Below are positions 33,982-45,814 of a stretch of DNA of 64,000 nt, piece after piece; positions within the stretch are counted from its first letter, which is position 1; each line of letters begins with the position of its first letter. The DNA is taken from assembly GCF_002127325.2 (NCBI RefSeq), contig NC_035443.2, positions 149,936,703 through 150,000,702 on the forward strand, read 5' to 3'. The notes beneath the pieces were generated by a model that did no database searches, was not told the origin of the DNA, and worked only from the letters and a program-made list of their open reading frames with translations. The position numbers and the translations under genes were made by a program. The DNA is from Helianthus annuus. Lineage: Eukaryota; Streptophyta; Magnoliopsida; Asterales; Asteraceae.

Positions 33982-34896
33982 ATGTCGTCATTTGGATCAT
34001 TTCACTCCCGATCTGCTCGCCGCAATCATGAAGATAAGCGTATCGCTGCTTTCGTCGCTAAGCAGATGGCGAAAGTCATTCCGCAGGTTGTTAGTGAGCT
34101 GAACGAAAACGCTAGCAATTCTTTTGAAGAGTCCAGGACTGATACTCCTAAAACTACTTTTAGCTTCAAGCAGTTCAAAGCCTGCGGCCCGAAAGAATTT
34201 ACCGGCGAAGATGGGCCTATGGCCATGTTTCAATGGTTTGATTCAATCGAAGTCACCCTGCGCCAGAGTGGCTGTCCGGAAAACCTTTGCACTGTTAACG
34301 CCACCGGCGTCTTCCAATCCTGCGCTCTTGATTGGTGGACGGCCGAGAGAAACAAACGAGGGAACGATGCAGCATTTGGGCTGACGTGGGATGAGTTGAA
34401 GGACATCATGATGCAAGAGTTCAGCCCTCCCCACGAACTCCAAAAGCTAGAGAACGAATTCTGGCATATCAAGCAGGATGGTGAAGATAACGCTGGTTTA
34501 ACTGCTCGTTTCAAGCAGTTGAGTATCATCTGCCCTGGTCAGGTTACTACCCCCGAAATCACCATCAAGAAGTATATCCATGCTCTACCGGATTGCGTGA
34601 TTGATTTCGTTCAAGCTACAAAGACGACAACTATTGAGGAAACCTACCTGCTCGCCGCTGAGATAAACGACAAGCGAGTCAGGGCTGGTTACTTTGACAA
34701 AGCTGCCAAGAGTCTACAAACCAAGTCACCGCTGCTCCCACCGCTGACACCGCCACCGCACCGCAATCTTCAATGTCCTCCCGCCGCAAGAGAAAGAACA
34801 ACAACAACAACAACAATAGCAAGAATTGCGCTGTCACTGCTGACGCTCCACTTCAAGCTGTCCCTGCTCAACCGCAACCCCAACGCCGCCAAGTAG
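33982..34896 (+). pseudogene. Gypsy gag (capsid part), frameshifted at its end
   Basis: First ATG in frame is 33982-33984 (MSSFGSFHSRSARRNHED). It has a Retrotrans_gag-type domain: GPKEFTGEDGPMAMFQWFDS, then CALDWWTAERNKRG, WDELKDIMMQEFSPPHE and LENEFWHIKQDGEDNAGL, which form the structural core of virus-like particles. The true continuation (linker plus zinc knuckle) lies in the overlapping frame from about 34773, so one frameshift near 34730-34780 breaks gag. The last 35-40 residues in this frame are out-of-frame readthrough. Confidence 0.85.
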
Positions 34897-35588
34897 CAGC
34901 CCCAGTGTCCACTGCACCGCCGGCCAAGCGTGCATATACTGGTCCTCACTCGCTCTGCCCTACTTGCACCTATCATCATCCCGTGGGGATTGCTTGCATA
35001 TTTTGTGTTCATTGCAACGCGTACGACCCCTTCACTGCCAACTGTCATACCGGCCCACATCAAGCTCCAGCTCAAGCTCAAGGTCAAGGTCAAGCTCCTG
35101 CTCAACAAGCTCTACTTCCTGCTCCTCAAGGCCAACAAGCGGCTCCTGCACCCGCGATCCACGCTAGAGCTTGCTTTGCGTGTGGTGATCCCAACCACTT
35201 CGCAAACATGTGCCCAAACCGAGTGGTGAAGCAAGAGCCACAACAGCAGCAGCCTCAGCAACAACAGCAACAGCAGCAGCAGCAGCCAGCAGCCCGTAGG
35301 TGTGCTTTCAACATCAACGCCCGTCAGGCTCAAGCAAAAAACAACGGGGTTAATGGTACGTTAGTTGTGAATGGTATATATGCTTTGTGTTTGTTTGATA
35401 CTGGAGCCGATGACTGTTTTGTATCGCTTAAATTCGAAAAGCTCCTTAATCGTAAGCGGGCCCATCTCCCCTTGACGTTCTATGTTGAAGTTGCCATCGG
35501 AAGAACCGTCGCTGTTAATTCTGTTCTTTGTGATTGTACGCTTGAACTCAACAATCACGTTTTCCCTATTGATCTTATTCCAATGTAA
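34773..35588 (+). pseudogene. Gypsy gag C-terminus and protease
   Basis: Begins in the shifted frame with an asparagine run (AAC repeats, 34797-34818). It then carries Cys-rich CPTCTYHHPVGIAC and a CCHC knuckle CFACGDPNHFANMC for RNA binding. A glutamine-rich stretch follows (CAG/CAA repeats, about 35238-35287). The aspartic protease starts GTLVVNGIYALCLFDTGADD, with catalytic DTGA. A TAA at 35586-35588 interrupts it just before the usual IVGKDFLREN segment, which is visible right after the stop. Two more stops follow before the next open block. Confidence 0.85.
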
Positions 35589-36659
35589 CTCAGTAGTTTT
35601 GACATCATAGTAGGCAAGGATTTTCTTCGCGAAAATCGTGCTGAAGTTATTTGCTTCGATAAGATGATTCGTTTCTCGCTCGCTAATGGTGATCAACTTT
35701 GTGTTTATGGCGACACTCCTTCGAAAGCTCTTAAACTCATGTCGTGTGTCCAAGCGAGCAAGTATCTCCGCAAGGAATACTGAGCTTTCTTGGCTAACAT
35801 CGTAGTAGCGGAGAAGTAAAAGAAAGAGAAGGCAATGGACAAGGTGCCTGTAGTTCATGATTTTCCTCTTGTATTTCCTGATGATTTACCTGGTTTACCT
35901 TCGAGTCGTGATATCGACTTTCGTATTGATCTCATTCCTGGAGCCAATCCTGTTGCTAGAGCTCCTTATCTACTCGCTCCGTTCGAAATGCGCGAACTCT
36001 CGAGTCAGCTCCAGGAATTGCTTGATAAAGGCTTCATTCGCCCTAGCACCTCTCCTTGGGGCGCACCAGTTCTTTTCGTCAAAAAGAAGGACGGGTCGTT
36101 CCGGATGTGCATCGACTACAGGGAGTTGAATAAGCTGACGATCAAGAATCGTTATCCCCTGCCTCGAATCGATGATTTGTTTGATCAGCTACAAGGTGCT
36201 CCGTGTTTCCCAAAGATCGATCTACGCTCAGGCTATCACCAGTTACGCATTCAAGAAGAGGATATACCCAAAACCGCCTTTCGCACTCGATACAGCCACT
36301 ATGAGTTCGTTGTTATGCCCTTTGGTTTAACCAACACACCTTTGGTTTTCATGGATTTGATGAATCGCGTGTGTAAACCTTTCCTCGACCGCTTCGTGAT
36401 CGTGTTCATCGATGATATCCTGATCTATTCCAAGTCGAAAACCGAACACACGCAACATCTACGTTTGGTTCTCGAGCTACTCCAGGGGAATCGACTCTAT
36501 GCCAAGTTCTCCAAGTGGGAATTTCGGCTGGAGGAGGTTCAATTGCTCGGTCCCATTGTCAATAGTCAAGGTATTCACATCGACCCCGTGAAAATCAAAG
36601 TTGTTAAGAGTTGGGTTACACCTAAGAACCCGTCTGAAGTCCGTTCTTTCTCGGACTAG
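35589..36659 (+). pseudogene. Gypsy protease end and reverse transcriptase
   Basis: Same frame as the block upstream. After stops at about 35781 and 35818 an open stretch (35835-36659) carries the [78 protein letters not shown] and catalytic [10 protein letters not shown] one-base deletion near 36650 gives the TAG at 36657-36659; the connection-domain start ([14 protein letters not shown]) follows in another frame up to the nested insertion. An in-frame TAG also lies at 36745-36747. RT copies element RNA into DNA; here it is dead. Confidence 0.9.
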
Positions 36660-36763
36660 CGGGCTATTACCGACGATTTATCGAAGGATTCTCTAAAATC
36701 GCCGTACCGCTTACTTTTGTCACGCATAAAGACAAGCCTTTTGTTTAGGGAACTGAACAAGAG

Positions 36764-37191
36764 TGTAGGATCGGGGAATCGATCAAACGAGTCGTTTAGA
36801 AGAGCTCTCGATCAATATGAAAGGCGGAATCAGACGTATTGCTGTTGTAGCAGCTAGATTTACACTTAGAATCACTTTAACTGTCGTTTGTATTGATTTG
36901 AAACTGTTTACACGAGCTGGCGACACTTCGGCAGAGCTTCGCTACTGGAATCAGAAGTTACAAATGAAGAACCAAGACTCACTATTTATAGGAGATGCCA
37001 GACCGCACGAACCTGTTTCACACGACCTGGTCCAAGTCGCACGACCTGGTCCAATCTGCACGAACTGGTCACTTCGTGCGAAGTGGCTGGTTCCGGTTTG
37101 TTTCCTGTTTTTCTCGTACAACGTGTCCTGGTCTATCTATCTAGTTACATAACTCGATACAAGACGAAGTCAACAGACATATGCACTAACA
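36764..37191 (-). repeat. 3' LTR (428 bp) of the nested copia-like element
   Basis: TGTAGG...CTAACA. On the minus strand a TATA box (CTATAAATAGT) lies at 36981-36991. Upstream of it, at 37007-37083, is a cluster of GACCAGGTCGTGC-type repeats, ending in a CACTTCGTGCGAAGTG palindrome. Confidence 0.9.
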
Positions 37192-37203
37192 AACTCCCCC
37201 TTG
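37192..37203 (-). other. Polypurine tract of the nested copia-like element
   Basis: The minus strand reads CAAGGGGGAGTT directly before the 3' LTR. Confidence 0.8.
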
Positions 37204-39370
37204 GATGTTGACCAGTCTTCAGTGTATTGAATCTTCAGTCTTGATCAGTCGTCACGCTCTTTCCAAAATATCTTTCTCTGTAAGCATCCTCATCAATCTC
37301 TATCTTCTTCTATCAGAATCTTAATCTGGCTCAATCCTCTCTCTAATTCTCTTTATCAGGTCTCTTGATTCTCTTTCTCTGTAACGCTATTCCAATAACT
37401 GAATCTGGCTCTTATGTCTTCAGACTCCCCCTTTCGATTAGCCGGGATCGCAGTATGGAATTCACAATCTGCATCTTTCACAGGTTCAGAAACGTCTCCT
37501 GGCTCTCCGTAGCAATAGGATCAGAAACCTGGCTCTAATCTGCATATGCTTATGCGAAAAGTTCTCAGGAGTCGAAACCTAGCTCTTTCAACGCTTTTTA
37601 CCTGCACAAACTCTACCCAAAAGTAAAATTCACAATTGTTAAAATTTAACAAATTTATAAACCACTTGTAGATATCATTCAACATCAACAATAGTTATAT
37701 CAAGTTCAAATTAATGACCTTGATTAACCAACAGTAAAATCAGCTTCAAAATATCACTTGTAAAATTATATTACAACATTTCTCAAATTATCTCAAACTT
37801 TAACTTCACTTTTCATTTCAAACACACTTTCCCAACCCACTGTTGTTCATCATGTTTAGCACTCGAAATTTTGAAAATCAGCTTTTCAACATCAGTTGTC
37901 GAAAATAAGATGAAATAAAATCTTTTTGATTTTTCAAATCTTTTTGCTAAAACACATTCTTTTTGGATTTTTTTTAAAGATTTTCAGTGTGTAAAAATGC
38001 AATAAAGAAATATTTATAGACAATATTTTTGTGAGTTTGTGTAAGAGGATCATATCAGTTTATGAGACAAATCACTAACACCGTTGATCTTGAATTAACT
38101 TTAAGTCTTAAACAAATTCACTTCTGATTGTCAGTATTGTTGTCCACTTAAACTTCTACACAAGTTTCAATCGATTCGAGATACGAATTAGTGTTTTAAG
38201 GACTTAAACTTATTCGCGTGTCCCACCTCAGAATATACTCCCGTATCAAAATTCCTTGGATTCAGTCTTACATGTAAGTATACCAATTTGATATCTATAT
38301 TTGGGTTAGTGCGAGACCTTGAGAGCTCAGGTATGAACTTCCGTTCAGTCAAAGAGATGAAGGCTCGACTTTAGGTGTGTTCCCTTTATGGAATCTTTTC
38401 TTCAACTGCAATTGATTCATATCTTTCGATATTTTTCAATTTTTAAGTAGAGGGTAAGCTTTTTTAAAGCGCGTAAAGTATAATACGAAGTCTAGGCCAT
38501 TGCTTCCGCAATATCAAAAGACTATGTATAATACCCCCAGATATCAAACAGCATAAAGATCTAGTATCTCAGAATCAGGCAATCTCTCAAACAAGATTTC
38601 GGGGGTTACCCATATATTCGAGAGATGTTCCCCACGAGATAAGCAAGTATTGATATTTAGGTTTATATCTCAAATTCAATCTACTAGTCGTGCGAAGTCT
38701 ACTGGCACATCATCAGAGAGAGTTGTTTAAAAACATTTTGACTTTCCAATTCTTTAGCATGTTGTGATAGTCCACTGATGTACTATCATTTCCTCTTTTT
38801 CACAACAAAACTCATTTTGATTTTTCAATGTGTTTGGTTTTTATCTGGTTTTATCATGTTTTTGGATTTTTCAAATTTTCAATTTTTTTACTTCCCCTAA
38901 AATCAAAAATATGTTTCAACTTTTTGATTTTTAAGGAAAATTTGAAAATAAAAGCAATTAAATTGTACGAATAAAATGACAAACTGATGTGAATTGCTTC
39001 AATTCTCCATTCTATTAGCTTAAACAATCAGAACTCCCCCTGACAACAAACTATTTTCCCATTATGATTTCAAAACACTAAAGTTTTTTTTAATCAAAAT
39101 GGTTTTTCCGGAAAATTAGTTTTGTTGATTTCACACATCATGGGGTTTAATTCATCATTTTGTTCTTTCAACAGCTTATGAATGAATCTCTTTTTTCTTT
39201 TAACCACATGTACAAACTATTACAAAATATTTTTCAATTCTAAGAATACCACTTGTAAGTCGAAATATCACAGTTGTGAATTTCTCAATAAAGATGCCGA
39301 TTCCTACTCCCCAATTACCAACTTGGTAGTTCTGGCAAGTCAGGATTTTCAAGCAAAGAATGCTGACACC
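37204..39370. other. Nested element 3' region without coding
   Basis: AT-rich, with many stops in all frames. A pol gene would normally lie here; none is seen, not even as fragments I recognise. Gag-frame remnants reach only to about 39370. Confidence 0.6.
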
Positions 39371-39584
39371 CAAGCCTGACCAGCCTTGGGTGTATCCTCT
39401 TTAATTTCACTTGGTCTTTGAACATTCCTTTTTGATTCATAGAAGTCTTTTACCCCTTTTGCCCTACCATCGACCGTTTTTCCAAAAATATGTTTTACTT
39501 TCCCATTGAAAGCCTTTTCGACATCAAATTCTTTCTTTTCAGAATAGAATTGATTCGAAATTTCTACTTTTCCAACTTTTTGTT

Positions 39585-41060
39585 TTAAATTTCAGTCTGC
39601 AATGGTGGAAGGTTTGCGTCATCCATTGGCGGAACTGAATTTTCCCTCTTGAGTTCAACTGGTGGCTCCTCTGACTTTGATGAATCAGATTCATCGCCAG
39701 AAAGTGGCTCCTTTGCTTCCGAAGAAACAAACTCATCGCCAGAAAGTGCCTCTGATTTCTTAACAACCCACTTGTGGTTGTTCAGATTCACTCTTCTTTT
39801 GTAGAAACGTGTTGAACTCTCACCAACCTCAAATTTTGAATTTTTGAACACTTTAAATTGTTTGGTTAATGGTTCATTATCAACCAACTTTTCTTTCAAG
39901 TTTTTAGAGACTCCCTGTTTTGTTTGGGTTGCCTTTGGACAGTTCCATGCAATGTGCCCAACTTTTTTACATTGATAACAGGTTCTCATTTCCTTCTTCT
40001 GAGCAATATCATTCTTCATTCCCTCTTGCTTTTTAGCAAGGAATTCTTTGTTCGTCTGCTTTCTAAACAAATTCTCTTTTTCTTCTTCAGAAGATGTTCC
40101 TGAAACAAATTTAGTTTTTGGTTTATAAATTTTCTCATTTTTATGATTTTCAAGTGGAACAAAACCTAATCCTTTCTTTTTGAAATTCCTGTTATGGTTT
40201 GGTTTCTTTTGATAACCAAAACTAGAACTGTAACCTTTTTTCTTGTTTAACCTTTGTTGAACTCTTGAAGTGTATTGTTTAGGTTTTTCAGAAAGATTTT
40301 TATCTTTTATTTCAGAAATATTAATTTCTGTTAATTTGAAAACCTTGTTAATCATTTCAGTTTTAACACCTCTTATTGGAAATTCTTCATCAGAATATAA
40401 TTTGTCGGAGTCATTCAAAGTATATGCTACTTTGAATGTTTCGTCATTCAAATTATTTTTTGATATCAGAAAATCATTATTGTAAACCCTTTTGACCGGT
40501 GAACTCGAGCTTCTGTCTGATGAACTCGAATTTTCAGATTTAGATTCTGACTTTGACTCTTCATCTTTATCTAACACATGATCCACCACTCTCTTAATCA
40601 ACTCAGATTGTTGATCAGTGTCAGATGCAGTGAAGGTAACATCAAAATTATTTGGAAATCCATCTGAAGATTCAGATTCCCACTTTAAATTGGTTGCCTT
40701 TTTGACTCTTTCTGAATTAGGATTTCGTGGAGAATATCCTTCTTCAAGCGGCGGTGGACACTTTGTATAATTGGTACTATGTTTCTTACCAGTATTCTTT
40801 ACTTCAGATTTCTTCTCTTCAAACGCTTCCATGCCTTCTACTGTAGGGTAAATCCTGTCAATCACGTAAGAAGCACATGAATAACTTTTCAATAACCTGT
40901 TTACCCTCTCAGTTTCTATCCTCTGAGTTTCCAATTTTTGTTCAAGTTCAGCACATTTCTCAATGTACTGATTGATGATTTTCTGCTTCATCATGAACGC
41001 TCCATTGAGTGTCTTCATAGCTATCTCCTGTTCATTGCTTGACTTGCTATATTGATTCAT
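39585..41060 (-). pseudogene. gag C-terminal half: coiled coil and second zinc knuckle
   Basis: About 491 residues from ATG 41058-41060. The N-terminal 70 residues form a coiled coil (IINQYIEKCAELEQKLETQR). Then comes an acidic, serine-rich linker with SDKLYSDEEFPIRGV (shared with the element at 3.0-6.1 kb), a basic region, and a CCHC knuckle CYQCKKVGHIAWNC. It is frameshifted relative to the upstream gag block. Degenerate gag-frame sequence continues to about 39370, but no protease is reached. Expected role: RNA-binding structural protein. Its long open frame is notable for a non-autonomous element. Confidence 0.75.
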
Positions 41061-41068
41061 AGCTTTGT

Positions 41069-41563
41069 TTAAACATCATAAGATTCTTTCAATCTGTTCA
41101 TGTTATGAATCCATTTGTTGTTGTGCCTTTTCACAGTATCACAATTTTCACACTTCTGAGGTATCTTTTCAGTATCTGCTTCCTTCTCAACCTTGATAGC
41201 TCGAATTTCTTTAACCTGCTTCTTTACTACTCGAACATTTTCCTCAAGTTTGATCTTTTCTTCAATAGTTGCTGCCTTATGATTCTTCTTTTTTGCAGCT
41301 TGTCTTTCTTTGATCTCTTCCATTTTACCTGCAAAATACAAATTATACCTATCAGGTGAAAATTCTCTTTTATAATATTCAAGTTTTCGAATTTCTTCAC
41401 TGACATTATCAATCTCTTCATCTGATGAGTGATCAAAGATTGGTGCTTTTTCTGAAGCCTCTTCTATTGAAACTGGTTCTTCTTCTTTCTTTTTAGGACT
41501 GAATTGCTGAGATTCGTAATAAGCATACGCTATTTCATCTTCAGCAGTTGAATCTTCAAAAAT
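41069..41563 (-). pseudogene. gag middle fragment (charged, coiled coil)
   Basis: Same frame as the block to its right, separated by the TAA at 41564-41566. It contains the acidic KKKEEEPVSIEEASEKAP and a K/E-rich coiled-coil segment (41150-41340) with a CENC pair. A stop and frameshift at about 41060-41070 lead into the next block. Confidence 0.65.
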
Positions 41564-42517
41564 TTAAGCAACAAATGCTTTAGAATCTGAAGTTCTGTTA
41601 GGATCATAATGATCCCAATTAAAACCTTCTTGAATTCTTTCATCTTCTTGATGAACTAGATAAGCTTTCTTTGATGGCTCTTCGATCAGATCCTTCCTAG
41701 CAATTTGATGATAAATCGTTTTTCGATGATAATCATTGTTGCCGAATGGATTTTGAGCTCCACTTGCTTCGCGATTTGTGCATTCTCGCTTAAAGTGCCC
41801 CTTCTCCCTGCAACGAAAACAAGTAACTTTAGGTTTATCAAAACCTAAAGGTGAAGTTCCAGCATCACGGAAATCATCTATTCCAGTGATATGTTTAAAC
41901 TTCTCAGCTCTTCTCAACACACTAGCCATACACCACTTTATATCCATTAGTTCCATCTCTTCAGCATCAATCTGATCATAATCCTCTTTGGTCAACATTG
42001 GATTACCAATCCTTCCAGCTACCAAACTTTCATAAGAATCTAATACGGTCACCAATAAAGACATATGACCTTTGGCAACCTCTTCCAAGAAATTCTGACC
42101 ATTCTGAAGATGTAATGCAATGTTGCATTGTAGTACTTGGCCATTATTGTTGTATGAGCTTTGCGGTTTAGAATTGGTTGCTGAAAAATTTGGATCAAAT
42201 GATGGATATGAAGAGAATCCATTATTGTTGTTTGAACCTTGAGATGACCCTCCAGAAGAACTGTTTGCGTTAAATGCAGTTTCGATCTTTGGTGCAATGT
42301 TGGTCTTATCAATCGTACTTCCTTTGTAGTACAGACCAATGTCCTGTTCACCATTAGAATTCTTCATTTTTGCCATCTTCCGTTGTTCCATCTCTTGAAC
42401 TTTGAGTTTTTCACTAAACTTGCTCAATGATAGATTCGCAAATTCACCATTATTCTTCAAAATCATATGATACGTGCCCAAAACATCTTGTGGCAATGCA
42501 TCAGCCAATTTTTTCAT
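41564..42517 (-). pseudogene. gag N-terminal block with zinc knuckle; first domain missing
   Basis: Opens at ATG 42515-42517 only 50 bp from the LTR. The protein starts inside the UBN2-like region (KKLADALPQDVLGTYHMI). The related element at 3-7 kb has roughly 220 more residues before this point, plus a repeat-rich leader, so this copy has lost its leader and N-terminal gag. It retains LTKEDYDQIDAEEMELMDIK and the knuckle CFRCREKGHFKREC (CX2CX4HX4C). It ends at TAA 41564-41566 and the frame continues beyond it. Nucleocapsid-like role by family. Confidence 0.8.
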
Positions 42518-42554
42518 GAAAACAAGCTGAAATGGTAAGAACTCTTCCTCCTGA

Positions 42555-42565
42555 GCTCTATACCA
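42555..42565 (-). other. Defective Met-type primer binding site
   Basis: The minus strand reads TGGTATAGAGC: one C is missing from the usual TGGTATCAGAGC. The site is otherwise correctly placed 2 bp from the LTR. Confidence 0.75.
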
Positions 42566-42567
42566 CT

Positions 42568-42995
42568 TGTAGGATCGGGGAATCGATCAAACGAGTCATT
42601 CAGAAGAGCTCTTGATCAATACGAAAGGTGGAATTAGACGTATTGATGTTGTAGCAGCTAGATTTACACTTAGAATCACTTTAACTGTCGTTTGTATTGA
42701 TTTGAAACTGTTTACACGAGCTGGTGACACTTCGGCAGAGCTTCGCTACCGGAATCAGAAGTTACAAATGAAGAACCAAGACTCACTATTTATAGGAGAT
42801 GCCAGACCGCACGAACCTGTTTCACACGACCTGGTCCAAGTCGCATGACCTGGTCCAGTCCGCACGAACTGGTCACTTCGTGCGAAGTGGCTGGTTCCGG
42901 TCTCTTTCCTGTTTTTCTCGTACAACGTGTCCTGGTCTATCTATCTAGTTATATGACTCGATACAAGACGAAGTCAATAGACATATGCACTAACA
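42568..42995 (-). repeat. 5' LTR (428 bp) of the nested copia-like element
   Basis: Same length and ends as the LTR at 36764. TATA on the minus strand at about 42785-42795, with the GGTCGTGC-type repeats at 42811-42887 upstream of it. Confidence 0.9.
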
Positions 42996-43000
42996 AAGAG

Positions 43001-43689
43001 ACTTCCTTTCGAACTCTCAAGCATATGTCTGCAATGTTCCCGTTCTCGCTTTACCCGACGGAAACGACGATTTCGTTGTCTACTGCGATGCCTTGAACCT
43101 TGGTCTTGGTTATGTTCTCTTGCAACGGGACAAGGTTATCGCCTACGCATCTCATCAGCTCAAGATCCACGAGAAGAACTACACAACCCACGATCTTAAG
43201 CTTGGTGCAGTTGTTTTTTCATTAAAGATTTGGCGACACCACCTTTATGGTACCAAGTGTACGGTCTTCACAGACCATAAGAGCCTGCAACACATCTTGA
43301 GTCAAAAGGAACTGAATATGCGCCAACATCGATGGGTTGAACTTCTTAATGATTACAACTGTGAGATTCGTTATTATCCTGGCAAAGAAAATGTCGTTGC
43401 CGACGCTTTAAGCCGACGAAGCTATTCGCATAGCGTTTGTAATATCCAAGCCCAACATAATCTTGAAGCTCTTATCCGCAAAGCCCAACATGCTTGTTTT
43501 ACCGAACGCACTTTGAAGAAGGAAAGGATTCTAAACGATGGCGCCCAGTTAGTAAATAAATCGAATGGGATATTCCATTATCTAGACCGAATTTGGATCC
43601 CCAAGCGCATAGACTTACGACAGATTCTGATGGACAAAGCCCACAAGTCTCGATATTCTATTCATCCCGGTGCCGATAAAATGTACTAG
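43001..43689 (+). pseudogene. Gypsy RNase H and integrase zinc-finger start
   Basis: Resumes the pol frame interrupted at 36763. A frameshift lies near 43030-43060. The RNase H then reads [40 protein letters not shown] (catalytic D in FTDH) and [16 protein letters not shown]. The integrase N-terminal region follows ([20 protein letters not shown]), ending at TAG 43687-43689. RNase H removes the RNA template during reverse transcription. Confidence 0.9.
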
Positions 43690-44490
43690 GACCTTCGCTA
43701 CAAGTACTGGTGGCCGGGCATGAAGAAAGATATCGCTCTCTATATTTCGAAGTGCCTGACTTGCTCGAAAGTCAAAGCGGAGCATCAGAGACCCTCTGGC
43801 TTACTCGTCCAACCCAAGATCCCTATGTGGAAATGGGAGAGTATAGCTATGGACTTCATAACAAAGCTTCCGCGCACGCCATCAAGTCACGACAGCATCT
43901 GGGTTATCGTTGATCGTTTGACTAAATCTGCTCATTTTCTGCCGATACAAGAAGACTATAAGGTAGAAAAATTAGCCCGAATCTACACCGAAGAGATCAT
44001 ATGTCGACATGGGACGCCTCTCGACATCATCTCTGACCGTGATGGTCGGTTTACCTCGCGTCTTTTGGAAACATTTCAAGCTGCTCTCGGTACTACGCTT
44101 AATCTAAGTATCGCTTTCCATCCCCAAACCGACGGTCAGACTGAAAGAACGATTCGTACCCTTGAAGACATGCTTCGCTCGTGTGTCATAGATTTCGGTG
44201 GTAATTGGGACGCGTACTTACCTTTAGTCGAATTTTCGTACAATAACAGTTATCATTCTAGCATCCAAATGGCACCATTTGAGGCATTATGCGGAAGAAG
44301 ATGTCGATCACCTATTGTATGGCACGAGATCGGAGACTCGCAAATAACCGGTCCTGAGCTGTTGCAAGAAACGTCTGACAAAATCATCCAAATTCGAGAC
44401 AATCTGCTGAAAGCTCGAAGTCGTCAGAAAAGTTACGCCGATAGACGCCGCAAGCCCCTTGAATTTGACGTTGGCGATCCGTACTCCTAA
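43690..44490 (+). pseudogene. Gypsy integrase (zinc finger and DDE core)
   Basis: Continues the same frame after the TAG. It carries the second half of the zinc finger ([16 protein letters not shown]), then the catalytic core: [20 protein letters not shown] (first D), [10 protein letters not shown] (second D), and [20 protein letters not shown], whose E completes the DDE set. After [16 protein letters not shown] comes the QETSDKI...[11 protein letters not shown] segment. It ends in TAA at 44488-44490, where a frameshift separates it from the C-terminal tail. Confidence 0.92.
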
Positions 44491-44510
44491 AGGTTTCACC
44501 TTGGAAGGGT

Positions 44511-44900
44511 GTGATCAGATTCGGCAAGAAGGGAAAGCTCGCGCCTCGATATGTTAGACCCTTTAAGATTCTGGAAAGAATCGGCAAAGTGGCCTACAGA
44601 CTCGAACTACCAGAGGAACTTAGCAACGTCCACCCGACTTTCCACGTTTCGAACCTCAGAAAGTGTCTGGCCGAGCAGGATTTACAAGTTCCACTTGAGG
44701 ACCTACTAGTGGATGAAACATTACACTTCGTGGAGAAGCTTGTTGAGATCATGGACCGAGAAACCAAGAAGCTCAGGTGCTCACGCATTCCCATTGTGAA
44801 GGTTCGCTGGGAAGACAAACACGGCGCAGAGTTCACCTGGGAACTCGAAAGCGACATGAAGGCGAAGTACCCGCAGTTGTTTGTTACAGGTAAGGCCTAA
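44511..44900 (+). pseudogene. Gypsy integrase C-terminus with chromodomain-like tail
   Basis: In a new frame: GPF/Y-like module ([32 protein letters not shown]), then a tail [20 protein letters not shown] followed by [17 protein letters not shown] and YPQLF, ending at a natural stop (44898-44900). This tail is the chromodomain-type end of plant chromoviruses (Tekay/Del), thought to direct integration to marked chromatin (family knowledge). I place the clade on this tail plus the long TGTAACACC LTRs. Confidence 0.85.
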
Positions 44901-44920
44901 TTTCGGGACGAAATTCCCTT

Positions 44921-44933
44921 AAGTAGGGGAGGC
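44921..44933 (+). other. Gypsy polypurine tract
   Basis: AAGTAGGGGAGGC directly before the 3' LTR (TGTAACACC). Confidence 0.85.
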
Positions 44934-45814
44934 TGTAACACCCCGTGTTTTTGGAAGTCAAAGTACAAGTCAAAGTCAAAGTCAAAGGAAGAAAGGATTG
45001 CTAATTGCGATCTGTCACTCTTTGCTTAACTATGGGTTGTACACTTTGACTTGTAATCGAATCCTCTATTTTCATCGCTTTAGTTGTATTATGTGGAGTA
45101 TCAGTGAATAAACGAGGTTTTATTGCATGTTTTATTGTTTTATCGCTTTATCGCTATCGCATTGCAATCGCATTCGCCACTCGAATTATGCGTTCTGGAT
45201 ATTGTTTTACGTGTGTATGTGTGCCTTTTATGTGTTACTTGTGCATGTTTATTTATGTTTTGTGGTGATTAATCGAAAACGAAATCGCAACTCCATCGCA
45301 ATCGCAACTTAATCGCAAACACTAAACGCAAATTATTTATGATGATTGTATGTTAGATATAGTATTTGTGTGGTTATTATCAATCTATCGCATCGCATAA
45401 TCGACCCACGTTTAGACGTATCGAAACGCTCAACACGCGAAAGGAAATGCCGAAACTCAAACCGTCGGACCACTTCGATTGAATGACCAATCGATCGAAT
45501 GGCCATCCGATCGGATTGCCATCCGATAGAGGCGCCATCCGACCGGTGGCCTATCCAACACTTGCACTCTTTCCCTTTTTGGCAACCTATAAATACCCCC
45601 TATCACATCACAAGTGATGTGACAGCTCCCTCACTCGACCAGCAGCGTTCCAGACCTTCTTTCTCTCGATTTCTCATGATTCTTGTAAGTTTTCAACTCA
45701 AATCTTGTACTTCTATGATCTACACACACTTCTTCATCATTCTCACCTTTGAATCTTAACTTTTAACCGTGAAATCAGTGGATTTGAGGTGTTCTAGGGT
45801 GATGTCATCATGGA
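44934..45814 (+). repeat. 3' LTR of the gypsy element, first part
   Basis: Matches 17748-18600 with about 4 percent differences by eye. Array at 45481-45555, TATA at about 45586. It shows the uninterrupted form (ctagggtgatgtcatca) of the site where the tandem array entered the 5' LTR. Ends with the ATGGA duplication at 45810-45814. Confidence 0.9.

Larger units (their letters stand above)
36764..42995 (-). mobile_element. Nested gag-only copia-like retrotransposon inside the gypsy pol
   Basis: 6,232 bp, flanked by perfect AAGAG duplications (36759-36763, 42996-43000). Two 428-bp LTRs (36764-37191, 42568-42995) begin TGTAGG and end CTAACA on the plus strand. It reads on the minus strand: PBS, gag with two zinc knuckles, then about 2.2 kb without coding, then PPT. 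No protease, integrase or RT. About 17 of 428 LTR positions differ by my count (about 4 percent, mostly transitions). It separates the gypsy RT from its RNase H. Confidence 0.92.
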
